A DNA stretch of 18,940 bases from CAZGMJ01 sp964649005 (GTDB taxonomy: Bacteria > Planctomycetota > Phycisphaerae > Sedimentisphaerales > Anaerobacaceae). The translations under genes were made by a program, and so were the position numbers. The stretch spans positions 1 to 18,940 of the forward strand of contig CAZYMD010000093.1 in the NCBI GenBank assembly GCA_964649005.1, in the 5' to 3' direction. The notes beneath the pieces were generated by a model. That model did no database searches and had not been told where the DNA came from. It saw nothing but the letters and a program-made list of their open reading frames with translations. Shown piece after piece: positions 7,863-15,755 of the stretch (the stretch's first letter is position 1; each line of letters begins with the position of its first letter).

Positions 7863-9125
7863 ATGGGAATGACGATAACGGAAAAGATATTGGCCAGGGC
7901 GAGCGGTAAAGCGAGCGTGCAGGCCGGGGAATTGTTGGATGCGAAAATCGACGTTGTTATGTGTCACGATGTCACGACTCCTGCAGCGATTTCAATGCTG
8001 ATCGAAAAGGGTATCGACAAGGTTTTCGATCCCGAGAAGATTGTGGTGACGCCGGATCATTTTCAGCCTGCCAAGGACATCAAGAGCGCAGAGCTGCACA
8101 AGCGGCTCGATGAGTGGGCGAAGCGCCACAAAATAAAGCACTACTACAAGATCGGGCGGGCGGGCGTGTGTCACGCGATACTGCCTGAGCAGGGTCATAT
8201 CAGGCCGGGCGAGGTCATCGTCGGTGGCGATTCCCACACGTGTACGTACGGCGCGCTCGCGGCTTTCAGCACAGGGATCGGTTCGACCGATCTGGCCGCG
8301 GCAATTGCAACGGGCGAGCTTTGGTTCAAAGTGCCCGCCTCGATGAAGTTCGTATTGAACGGGTCTCTGCAGAAAGGTGTGTACAGCAAAGACGTTATCC
8401 TCGCGGTCATCGCACGGATCGGCACAGACGGCGCGCTGTATCGAGCGATGGAATTCGTAGGCCCGGCACTAGCGGATATGACGGCCGAGGCGCGGATGAC
8501 GATTACGAATATGGCGATTGAAGCCGGGGCGAAAAACGGAATTATCGGGTTCGACCATGTCACTAAGGAATATCTCGATGCGCATTTGAAGGACAAGCGG
8601 CAATACACGGTGTTCGATTCGGATGCAGATGCCCAATATGTATCGGTCGAGGAGTTCGACTGTTCGAGCCTTGAGCCGATGGTGGCCCTGCCGCATTTAC
8701 CAAGCGGCGGGGTTGCCATTGGTCAGTGTGCAGGCATAGCGATGGACCAGGCTTATATCGGCAGTTGCACGAACGGGCGGATCGAGGATCTGCGAATTGC
8801 CGCGCAGATACTCAAAGGTAAAAGTGTTGCGATTCGCACGTTGATCGTGCCCGCAACGCCCGTAATATGGAAGCAGGCCAAAGACGAGGGCCTGTTCGAC
8901 ATCTTCTACGAAGCAGGCTGCGTAATTGCGGCGCCTACGTGTGGCGCGTGCCTGGGCGGCTTCATGGGAATCCTCGCCGCCGGTGAGAAGTGCGTCAGTA
9001 CAACGAACCGCAACTTCGTAGGCCGAATGGGAAGCCCAAAGAGCGAAGTCTATCTGGCCAGCCCCGCGACAGCCGCAGCAAGCGCAATCACAGGCAAGCT
9101 CACGGATCCACGAGAGTACCTGTGA
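7863..9125 (+). CDS. leuC: 3-isopropylmalate dehydratase large subunit
   Basis: With LeuD it isomerises 2-isopropylmalate to 3-isopropylmalate using a [4Fe-4S] cluster. The 420 residues match the shorter (archaeal-type, LeuC2/HacA-like) branch rather than the roughly 465-residue enterobacterial form. Cluster ligands are visible: Cys302 in GSCTNGR, and Cys360 and Cys363 in APTCGACLGG. Other family motifs are MCHDVTTP, TPDHF, GGDSHTCTYGALAAFSTGIGSTD (near 121-143) and NRNFVGRMG. Either of two in-frame ATGs (7863, 7869) could start it; the AGAGAGA upstream fits both. The leuD gene follows 245 bases later, with a small membrane-peptide frame between them. Homoaconitases share this architecture, but the neighbours leuA and leuB argue for the leucine pathway. 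Confidence 0.93.
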   Translation: MGMTITEKILARASGKASVQAGELLDAKIDVVMCHDVTTPAAISMLIEKGIDKVFDPEKIVVTPDHFQPAKDIKSAELHKRLDEWAKRHKIKHYYKIGRAGVCHAILPEQGHIRPGEVIVGGDSHTCTYGALAAFSTGIGSTDLAAAIATGELWFKVPASMKFVLNGSLQKGVYSKDVILAVIARIGTDGALYRAMEFVGPALADMTAEARMTITNMAIEAGAKNGIIGFDHVTKEYLDAHLKDKRQYTVFDSDADAQYVSVEEFDCSSLEPMVALPHLPSGGVAIGQCAGIAMDQAYIGSCTNGRIEDLRIAAQILKGKSVAIRTLIVPATPVIWKQAKDEGLFDIFYEAGCVIAAPTCGACLGGFMGILAAGEKCVSTTNRNFVGRMGSPKSEVYLASPATAAASAITGKLTDPREYL

Positions 9126-9168
9126 GAAATTAAGGGGAAAAATAACCGGTTGCTAAGGATGCAATAGC

Positions 9169-9312
9169 ATGAGCAACTCGAAGTCGCTACTTCGGTGGTT
9201 TCGCAGAAACAGAAGTATCATTCTGTTTGTTATGGTGATCCTGTTCATCCTGCTGTTGCTGCTTGGATATATTTTGGGGCCTGACAAAACCTGGCGTACC
9301 GGGATTGGTTAG
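9169..9312 (+). CDS. Small single-span membrane peptide, 47 residues
   Basis: A short frame lies between leuC and leuD. AAGGA sits nine bases before its ATG. The peptide opens with a basic, cytoplasm-like head (SLLRWFRRNRS), then a strongly hydrophobic stretch of about 20 residues (from IILFVMVILF to LLLGYIL), then a short polar tail. The charge pattern predicts N-terminus inside, one membrane span. It sits in the same orientation inside the leu cluster, 43 bases after leuC and 58 before leuD. No family is recognised. The ribosome site and clean membrane pattern favour a real gene. Confidence 0.5.
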   Translation: MSNSKSLLRWFRRNRSIILFVMVILFILLLLLGYILGPDKTWRTGIG

Positions 9313-9370
9313 TAAGCACATATGAATTTAAGGCTTTTAAGAAAAAGCTATTTGATGGAGAAATCAAACG

Positions 9371-9856
9371 ATGGCTAAGGCACACGTTTACAAACGAGAT
9401 CACATAAATACGGATGAAATTATTCCTGCTCGGTATTTGAATACTGACGATGAGCAGGAGCTGGCGCAGCATTGCATGGAGGACCTGGATAAGGATTTCG
9501 TCGAGAAGGTCGGCGAAGGCGATGTGATAGTCTCCGGTGAGGATTTCGGCTGCGGCTCTTCGCGCGAGCACGCAGTCTGGGCTCTTCGTGGAGCTAAGGT
9601 GCAGACGGTTATCGCCAGGACGTTCGCACGGATTTTCTATCGCAATGCGATCAACTGCGGATTCTATCTGATCGAGTCGGACGAGGCGGTTGAGAAGATC
9701 AACGACGGCGACGAGGTGGAGATAGACTTCGAAGCTGGTTTGATAAAAGACCAGACAAATGGTATAAGTATCAGTTTCAATCCACTGCCCGATTTCGCGT
9801 TGGATATTATCAATGATGGTGGGTTGCTTGAGCATATAGGAAAGAAACAGAAGTAG
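9371..9856 (+). CDS. leuD: 3-isopropylmalate dehydratase small subunit
   Basis: This is the small subunit (swivel domain) of isopropylmalate isomerase, partner of LeuC. At 161 residues it is the short form that usually accompanies LeuC2-type large subunits. Family motifs are clear: INTDEIIPARYL near the N-terminus, GEDFGCGSSREHAVWAL (about 56-72), and ARTFARIFYRNAINCGF. The start is supported by GGAG about ten bases upstream. It lies downstream of leuC in the same orientation. Confidence 0.93.
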   Translation: MAKAHVYKRDHINTDEIIPARYLNTDDEQELAQHCMEDLDKDFVEKVGEGDVIVSGEDFGCGSSREHAVWALRGAKVQTVIARTFARIFYRNAINCGFYLIESDEAVEKINDGDEVEIDFEAGLIKDQTNGISISFNPLPDFALDIINDGGLLEHIGKKQK

Positions 9857-9918
9857 TCTTTCCGGCTGGTTTGCTGAGATAATTCGGGGCACTGAAGTTA
9901 GTCTGAGCATAAATAAAA

Positions 9919-11537
9919 ATGGCTATACGCAAGCTGATAATCCTGATTTTGATTTGTTGCTGCTACGTTGCAACGGCGCATGCGGGTGAGATGGTGTTGT
10001 ATCCTGCGCCTGCAGGGGCCAGACTGACCGATGATTTTTCTGTGAAGGTGGGCGATGCATCGGTAGCGGTTTATGATTCGCAGGTGGCTGCATTTGCTTA
10101 TTTTTCATTTGGTGGCAAGGTAACCGTTACAGTTGTTCCAAGCCGGGATTTCGAGCGGGTGGATATCAGGCCCAAGAGCCTGAAGATCGCGTACTCAATC
10201 AAGGGAAAAGCTATATGCTTTGAGCTGGACCGGCCCTGCCATCTTAGTATCGAACTCGATGGTGATATTAAGAGGCCTCTGTTCCTGTTCGCAGATCCGT
10301 TTGAAGGACAGCGGCCTGAGCCCGACGACGAGAACGTTCGCTATTTCGAGGCAGGCAAGATACACGAAGTAGGAGAGATCAAGGTTGGCAGCGGTCAGAC
10401 CGTATACATTGCAGGCGGTGCGATAGTACGAGGCAGGATTCGGGCCGACGGCGCGCAAANNNNNNNNNNNNNNNNNNNNNNNNNNNNNNNNNNNNNNNNN
10501 NNNNNNNNNNNNNNNNNNNNNNNNNNNNNNNNNNNNNNNNNNNNNNNNNNNNNNNNNNNTACATTGCAGGCGGTGCGATAGTACGAGGCAGGATTCGGGC
10601 CGACGGCGCGCAAAACGTACGCATACTCGGTCGCGGCATACTCGATGGAAGCCATCGCGATTACCAGACACAGATGGTCAAGCTCTCGGAATGCTCCAAC
10701 GTCGAGATGAACGGCCCCATCGTTCTCAACAGTTACGGCTGGACTATTGTGCCCGTCAAGTCGGACAACGTCAGAATTAAGAACGTCAAAATCATCGGCT
10801 GGCGTGACAATGACGATGGCGTGGATATCGTTGGCTGTCAAGGCCTGACGATTATCGATTCGTTTCTCAGGACCAAGGACGATTGCATTGCAGTGAAGGC
10901 CTCCCCCGGCTATTTCAAAGAGGGCGAGAGCGGAATGCGCGACGTCAGGAATATCAACGTTATCAATTCGGTTCTATGGAACGCCGAATGGGGCAACGCG
11001 ATGGAGATTGGTTTCGAGCTTCAGACGCAGTCCATTAGCGACGTCTTGTTCAAGAACTGTGATATCATCCACGTCGAACGTGGTGGCACCTTCACGATTC
11101 ACAACGGTGATTATGCCACAGTCGAGCGTATACGCTTCGATGATATCCGAGTAGAGGATTCGAGGGAGAAGCTGATCGAGCTTAGGGTCGGGCTTTCAAT
11201 ATACAGTGGTGACTGCCCGTGGGAGATTCATCGGCAGAATCCGGATCGCAAGAGCAATCCAGGAGGCCAGTGGGTGGACGTCGAACCTGAGCGGCAGCAG
11301 GAGTTCGCCCCAAAAAGGGGCAGTATACGCAACATCCACTTCAAGGACGTTGAGGTATTGAGCAAGAGGATGCCCAGGTCGTATTTCACAGGATACGATG
11401 ACGAACACACGGTTGAAAAAGTGCTCGTCGAGAATCTGCGTTTCAACGGGATTCGGATGTGGGACGCCGAAATGAGCGGTTTTACTATGGACAAAGTTAA
11501 GGATGTCCTGTTCATAGGATCGGGCGGTAAGAATTGA
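9919..11537 (+). CDS. Secreted GH28-like right-handed beta-helix enzyme, split only by an assembly gap
   Basis: A signal peptide (LIILILICCCYVATAHA, cleavage near residue 22) precedes a beta-sandwich domain (about 25-135) and a parallel beta-helix (about 160 to the end). The helix shows the glycoside hydrolase 28 layout: NDDGVD (about 246-251), TKDDC with the Asp pair at 269-270, and AEWGNAMEIGFE (304-315). In polygalacturonases the first and second of these carry the catalytic Asp residues. The usual C-terminal RIK is not obvious, so the substrate is open; pectin-type or another uronic polysaccharide is likely. The gene looks broken by 100 Ns and a frame change. However, the 55 bases before and after the gap are identical, and collapsing them (removing 155 bases) gives one 487-residue frame with uninterrupted helix repeats. 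There is no strong ribosome site at 9919. The gene lies between leuD and leuB, an unusual place for a secreted hydrolase. Confidence 0.8.
10405..10459 (+). repeat. 55-base contig-end duplicate, left copy
   Basis: Identical to 10560-10614 and ends exactly where the Ns begin. It is best explained as an unmerged overlap between two contigs, not as a biological repeat. Confidence 0.9.
10460..10559. other. Assembly gap of exactly 100 Ns
   Basis: A fixed-size scaffolding gap. Identical 55-base sequence on both sides shows that the two contigs overlap, so the true gap length is very probably minus 55, not plus 100. Confidence 0.95.
10560..10614 (+). repeat. 55-base contig-end duplicate, right copy
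   Basis: Identical to 10405-10459 and begins exactly at the end of the Ns. Removing the gap plus one copy (155 bases) restores the frame of the GH28-like gene. Confidence 0.9.
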
Positions 11538-11605
11538 GTGCTTGCTGCATATAAGATTTGATTAGAGTATTCGTAATTAGTTGAATTGAAGTAAGAAAGG
11601 ACAAG

Positions 11606-12691
11606 ATGGCGACTTATAAGATTGCAGTAATGCCTGGCGATGGGACCGGGCCTGAGGTTACAGTCGAAGCGGTCAAGGTGTTGAATGTGGCCGCGGAGAA
11701 GTTTGGGTTTAAGGTTGAGCTGACGGATTTTGATTTCGGCGGCGAGCGCTACATGAGGACCGGCGAGACATTGCCCGACAGCGCAATTGAGGAGCTGCGC
11801 GGATTCGATGCGATACTGTTAGGCGCCATTGGCCATCCGGATGTTGCGCCGGGAATCCTGGAAAAGGGGATTCTGCTCAAGGCTCGTTTTGAACTCGATC
11901 AATATATCAACCTGCGGCCGGTGAAGCTTTATCCGGGTGTTGAGACTCCTTTGAAGGACAAGGGGCCCGAGCATATTGACTTTGTCGTTGTGCGGGAGAA
12001 CACGGGCGACCTTTACACAGGCACAGGTGGTGTCACGATGAAGGGTACGCCACACGAGGTGGCGGTGCAATCGGCGGTGTACACCCGGTTCCAGGTGGAC
12101 CGCTGCCTCAAGTACGCCTTTGAATACGCCAAGAAGTTCGGCAAGAAAGCTCGCGGCAGAAGCGAGAAGAACACGCTGGCCCTGTGCGGCAAGACCAACG
12201 TGTTGACGTACATCTACAACCTGTGGGAGCGGGCCTTCCATGAGATGGGCAAGGCACAGTATCCCGATATCAATCGCGAGTATTATCATGTCGATGCAAC
12301 GTGCATGTGGATGGTGAAGAATCCCGAATGGTTCGACGTGATTGTCACGGGCAACCTGTTCGGCGACATCATCACCGACCTCGGCGCCATGATCCAGGGC
12401 GGCATGGGCATCGCGGCGGGCGGCAATATCAATCCCGAAGGCGTCAGCATGTTCGAGCCGATAGGCGGCAGCGCTCCGAAGTATACCGGCAAAGGCGTCA
12501 TCAACCCCCTGGCCGCGATCTGCGCCGCCCAGATGATGCTTGCGACCCTTGGCGAAGATGAAGCTGCGGACAAGATCGAGCAGTGCGTAATGGATGTTAC
12601 GGCCAACAAGCTCAAAAGTCTGGCCGCCAGGCGAATGGGCTACTCAACAAGCGAAGTAGGCGACCTCGTAGCCGAAAGAGTAGCAGGGTAA
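11606..12691 (+). CDS. leuB: 3-isopropylmalate dehydrogenase, with an NADP-type Lys-Tyr pair
   Basis: It oxidatively decarboxylates 3-isopropylmalate to 2-ketoisocaproate. The 361-residue beta-decarboxylating dehydrogenase fold is complete: PGDGTGPEV (10-18), substrate arginines in ARFELDQYINLRP (Arg94, Arg104) and VVVRENTGDLYTG (Arg130, Tyr137), Lys196 in CGKTNVL, and metal ligands Asp230, Asp254 and Asp258. The ELD...NLRPVKLYPG wording resembles actinobacterial-type LeuB. The cofactor loop reads GSAPKYTGKGVINP (288-301). Leucine-pathway enzymes usually have Asp-Ile there, while Lys-Tyr is the NADP-binding pair of isocitrate dehydrogenase. The start has AAAGGA five bases upstream. Context makes LeuB the likely role; a related 2-oxoacid dehydrogenase is the alternative. 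Confidence 0.88.
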   Translation: MATYKIAVMPGDGTGPEVTVEAVKVLNVAAEKFGFKVELTDFDFGGERYMRTGETLPDSAIEELRGFDAILLGAIGHPDVAPGILEKGILLKARFELDQYINLRPVKLYPGVETPLKDKGPEHIDFVVVRENTGDLYTGTGGVTMKGTPHEVAVQSAVYTRFQVDRCLKYAFEYAKKFGKKARGRSEKNTLALCGKTNVLTYIYNLWERAFHEMGKAQYPDINREYYHVDATCMWMVKNPEWFDVIVTGNLFGDIITDLGAMIQGGMGIAAGGNINPEGVSMFEPIGGSAPKYTGKGVINPLAAICAAQMMLATLGEDEAADKIEQCVMDVTANKLKSLAARRMGYSTSEVGDLVAERVAG

Positions 12692-12694
12692 GAC

Positions 12695-13027
12695 ATGACA
12701 GACGAACGGTGCGCATTGAAGGACAGAAACGCAGTTGCAGCGTCAATCCGACAGCTCGGCGAGGACGACCTGCGATTTCTCAACCGTCTGATCATCGAAC
12801 GTCTGAATCTGATCGCCCAGGCGCGGAGTACAGCGCTCATGTCGCGCTTCAACACCGGCGACCGGGTGGGATTCCGCACACCCAACGGTGAATGGAGCAA
12901 TGGCGTCGTCCAAAAACTTAACAAGAAGACAGTCACCGTTATGACCGACGATGGACACCGCTGGAACGTCTCACCGGGGTTTCTCTCGCCGGCGAGCCAT
13001 GTTCCAGAGCGGAAAGGTAAGGGATAA
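12695..13027 (+). CDS. Small protein with SH3/KOW-like barrel, coupled to leuB
   Basis: A 110-residue protein starting three bases after the leuB stop, with AGGG six bases before its ATG, so it is probably co-translated with leuB. Residues 1-48 are charged and helical (LGEDDLRFLNRLIIERLNLI). Residues 50-98 form five likely strands (FNTGDRVGFRTPNGEW, then GVVQKLNKKTVTVMTDDG, then HRWNVSPGFL), the pattern of small SH3, Tudor or KOW-like barrels that often bind nucleic acid or protein. It has no signal peptide. No precise family is recognised and no link to leucine synthesis is evident. It may instead belong with the accessory genes that follow about 90 bases later. Confidence 0.7.
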   Translation: MTDERCALKDRNAVAASIRQLGEDDLRFLNRLIIERLNLIAQARSTALMSRFNTGDRVGFRTPNGEWSNGVVQKLNKKTVTVMTDDGHRWNVSPGFLSPASHVPERKGKG

Positions 13028-13105
13028 AACATGCGACTGAGTGAATAAACGCTTTTTAGTGCCAATATATGTGAACTGTGATTTCACCGGACTATTGACT
13101 AGGCC

Positions 13106-13110
13106 GGAGG
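13106..13110 (+). promoter_or_regulatory. Ribosome binding site of the AlbA_2/HATPase gene
   Basis: GGAGG lies seven bases before the ATG at 13118 and decides against the out-of-frame ATG at 13114. Flanking CACC at 13085-13088 can pair with GGTG at 13109-13112, with GG/CC inside, which could partly mask the site. Confidence 0.5.
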
Positions 13111-13117
13111 TGCATGG

Positions 13118-14311
13118 ATGATCAATGAAAACGATCTGAGAATATTGCTAAGCGATTTAGAATCGGATAGAGTTGAACGTACCATTTCAACAACCGATAC
13201 GGATAAGTTTTGCAAAGCTATTTGCGCGTTTGCCAATGACATGCCGAGACACAGACTTCCCGGCTATCTTGTCATTGGGGCACGAGATGAAGACGGCGCA
13301 ATCATGGGAGTGGATATCACGGATCAATTATTGCTGAACCTATCCCATTGCGCCGACTCCGGGCAAATCGTCCCACTGCCTTCCATGACAATACAGAAGA
13401 TATCGTTGCACGAAGGGGATGTAGCCGTCGCTGAGGTCCTTCCGTCCGATATACCGCCGGTTCGCTACCGCGGATGCGTGTGGATACGCCGCGGACCTCG
13501 AAAGGCAAGAGCCAATGAACAGGAAGAGCGCATCTTGACTGAGAAACGAATTCACCACGCGCGCACGTTCGACCTAAGACCATGCAATGGATGTGGCCGT
13601 GATGATCTTGTGCTTGACCTGTTTCAACTTACCTACCTAAATGTCGCCGTGGCCCCTGAAATCATCGCGGAAAACAAACGGGATATGTTCCTCCAGATGG
13701 CATCCCTCGGATTCTGGTGTTCAATGGAAGCGTGCGCAACGAATGCCGGTACTATCCTTTTTGGGCAAGATCCATTGAATTGGTTTCCTGGTGCGGCTAT
13801 TCAATATGTGCGATACAGTGGTGATGCGCTGGATACGGATGTGCTGGACGAAAGACGATTCGAAGGCGACTTGATAACCGTACTCCGCGAACTTGACGGC
13901 TTCCTACGAACACTATTTCCATCGCAGCCAGAGTCAGTTTCACCTCTCAAGGAAAAAAATCGCACGCCGTATCCGATACTGGCAATCAGGGAGTTGCTAA
14001 TGAACGCCGTGATGCATCGTGATTATGAATCTAATGCTCCCATACGATTCTATTGGTTTAGTGATCACATCGAGATACAGAACGCGGGAGGGCTTTATGG
14101 TGCGGTGACGCCGGAGACCTTTCCTAACCAAAACGACTATCGTAATCCCAAGATTGCCGAAGCTATGAAAACGCTTGGCTATGTAAACACGTTTGGGCGA
14201 GGTATTGCCCGGACTCAGCGGTTCCTCGATAAAAACGGGAACCCACCGGCTGAGTTCAAAATTGATGAACCGGGATATTTCTTGGCTATTGTTAGAGAAA
14301 CCACACCATGA
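13118..14311 (+). CDS. AlbA_2/Schlafen-type N-domain with C-terminal HATPase_c_4 (RecG-like ATP-binding protein)
   Basis: 397 residues. The N-terminal half (about 10-135) has the AlbA_2 (Schlafen AAA_4) pattern: ESDRVERT where family members have an ESxxxEFK-like signature, FANDMP, then GYLVIGARDEDGAIMGVD, then VRYRGCVWIRRGPRKARA, a basic patch seen in nucleic-acid-binding members. The C-terminal third is a GHKL-type HATPase_c_4 domain: RELLMNAVMHRDY (N-box, 291-303), DHIEIQNAGGLYG (316-328) and FGRGIARTQ (359-367). Such proteins are loosely called RecG-like or transcriptional-regulator ATPases, and many lie in defence or mobile regions. Its stop overlaps the start of the ParA-type gene by four bases, so the two are translationally coupled. 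Biochemical role unknown. Confidence 0.78.
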   Translation: MINENDLRILLSDLESDRVERTISTTDTDKFCKAICAFANDMPRHRLPGYLVIGARDEDGAIMGVDITDQLLLNLSHCADSGQIVPLPSMTIQKISLHEGDVAVAEVLPSDIPPVRYRGCVWIRRGPRKARANEQEERILTEKRIHHARTFDLRPCNGCGRDDLVLDLFQLTYLNVAVAPEIIAENKRDMFLQMASLGFWCSMEACATNAGTILFGQDPLNWFPGAAIQYVRYSGDALDTDVLDERRFEGDLITVLRELDGFLRTLFPSQPESVSPLKEKNRTPYPILAIRELLMNAVMHRDYESNAPIRFYWFSDHIEIQNAGGLYGAVTPETFPNQNDYRNPKIAEAMKTLGYVNTFGRGIARTQRFLDKNGNPPAEFKIDEPGYFLAIVRETTP

Positions 14312-15300
14312 AAACGATCACTTTCTTTAATAACAAGGGCGGCGTTGGCAAGACTACTTTGGTCTATCACGTCGCGTGGATGTGTGCGGAACTCGGCCAA
14401 CGTGTTCTAGCCATCGACCTCGACCCTCAAGCAAACCTCACCACGATGTTCTTCGGGGAGGATCACCTGGAGTCCTTGTGGCCCGAAGAAGGCGGAAACC
14501 AGAGTGTACTCTCCTGTATCGAGCCGATTATAGAGGGAGTAGGAGACATTGCCAAAGCGCCCTTGCAGCGCATTCACCAGGGATTCTATCTCCTGCCCGG
14601 AGATTTAGGCCTTTCCCAATTTGAAGACAAGCTCTCCGACAATTGGCCGCGTTGTCTCGTTGGCGACAAAGCCGCATTCCGCGTCACAACGGCCTTTCAC
14701 CGTATTATTCACCACGCGGCCGAAGCGATCAGTGCGGATATTGTGCTCATGGACGTCGGACCGAACCTCGGTGCTATCAACCGCGCATCGCTGATTGCGT
14801 CCGACCATGTCGTCATGCCCCTTGCTCCTGGTCTGTTCTCGTTGCAAGGCCTGAGGAACCTGGGCCCCACCCTCTATACGTGGCGAGGCAATTGGCAACA
14901 ACGGTTGAAGGCGAAGCCTGCTGATTTGGACATTCCAATGCCTGCAGGCATCATGAAGCCCGCTGGATATGTGATCATGCAGCATGTGGAACGCAAGAAT
15001 CGACCAGTCAAAGCTTACCAACGATGGGTGTCGAGGATACCCACGACTTATGAGTCATTCGTTCTTCGGAACACGAGCTACATAGAGGACGGGGAGACAG
15101 ACCGCAACCGAATCGGGCTCATCAAGAATTACCAAAGCCTGATGCCACTTGCGGAGGATGCGAGGAAGCCAATATTCAAATTGACGCCTGCTGATGGCGC
15201 GATTGGTGCCCATGCCGTAGCAGTATCAAAGTGCTACATGGACTTCAAGCATCTTACACGGGAGATTCTTCGCCGGACCAGTGACCACGAAGCAAGATAA
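14308..15300 (+). CDS. ParA/MinD-type deviant Walker ATPase
   Basis: 330 residues. A deviant Walker A motif, NNKGGVGKTT, occupies residues 8-17 with the signature Lys of the ParA/Soj group. Then come VLAIDLDPQANLT (33-45), DIVLMDVGPNLGAINRA as Walker B region, and HVVMPLAPGLFSLQGLRNLGPTL. The C-terminal 100 residues are longer and more basic than in minimal chromosomal ParA. No parB gene or parS-like site is seen nearby, so plasmid or chromosome partition is not the obvious job. The ATGA overlap with the AlbA_2/HATPase gene points to a two-protein complex. ATP-dependent dimerisation is expected from the family; what it moves or senses is unknown. Confidence 0.85.
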   Translation: MKTITFFNNKGGVGKTTLVYHVAWMCAELGQRVLAIDLDPQANLTTMFFGEDHLESLWPEEGGNQSVLSCIEPIIEGVGDIAKAPLQRIHQGFYLLPGDLGLSQFEDKLSDNWPRCLVGDKAAFRVTTAFHRIIHHAAEAISADIVLMDVGPNLGAINRASLIASDHVVMPLAPGLFSLQGLRNLGPTLYTWRGNWQQRLKAKPADLDIPMPAGIMKPAGYVIMQHVERKNRPVKAYQRWVSRIPTTYESFVLRNTSYIEDGETDRNRIGLIKNYQSLMPLAEDARKPIFKLTPADGAIGAHAVAVSKCYMDFKHLTREILRRTSDHEAR

Positions 15301-15355
15301 TAAGGTGAGGGGACGCAACTTGAATTGGGAAATACATATTTCGTTGTAGAACAAA

Positions 15356-15670
15356 ATGATTCACGTGCTTACACATCAAACACCGACTCATCCGAGAAAG
15401 ATGCTCCTGGAGGAGTTTCTTAAGCCACTGGGATTATCGCAGCAGCAGGTGGCCAAGGCCATTCACGTCCCGTACCAGCGTATTAACGAGATCGTCAACG
15501 GACGTCGCGGCATGACGCCGAGCACCGCCCTGCGCCTGGAGAAGTTCCTGGGGATGTCATCGAGCTTCTGGATGAACCTCCAATTACGCTGGGACTTGCA
15601 CCACGCCCACGAAAAGGATGATAAGGAGTTGGAATCTATTGAGCCCCACCCCACTGCAATATCACACTAA
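15356..15670 (+). CDS. HigA-family XRE antitoxin, no HigB visible
   Basis: 104 residues with the HigA signature: THPRKMLLEEFLKPLGLSQ, then the helix-turn-helix QQQVAKAIHVPYQRINEIVNGRRGMTPSTALRLEKFLG, then SSSFWMNLQLRWDL. HigA proteins bind their own promoter and neutralise HigB, an mRNA-cleaving toxin normally encoded just upstream. Here the 55 bases upstream hold no toxin; the ParA-type gene comes next. The ribosome site is weak. It could be an orphan, a cross-acting antitoxin, or the regulator of the AlbA_2/HATPase-ParA pair. Confidence 0.85.
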   Translation: MIHVLTHQTPTHPRKMLLEEFLKPLGLSQQQVAKAIHVPYQRINEIVNGRRGMTPSTALRLEKFLGMSSSFWMNLQLRWDLHHAHEKDDKELESIEPHPTAISH

Positions 15671-15727
15671 GACGTGATCACTTCTCTTCACACTTGTTGC
15701 TTTGAGCCAGAGCTATAAGGTTAGCGC

Positions 15728-15755
15728 TCGCAAAATTGCCGATGATAGCTATAAT
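15728..15755 (+). promoter_or_regulatory. Candidate promoter of the GH51 gene
   Basis: TCGCAA (15728-15733), 16 bases, then a perfect TATAAT (15750-15755). Transcription near 15762 would give an 80-base leader to the ATG at 15841. It resembles the leuA promoter in spacing and -35. Confidence 0.45.

Noticed and set aside
10195..10841. Minus-strand frames across the N gap
   Set aside because: Antisense shadows of the GH28-like gene, partly created by translating Ns.
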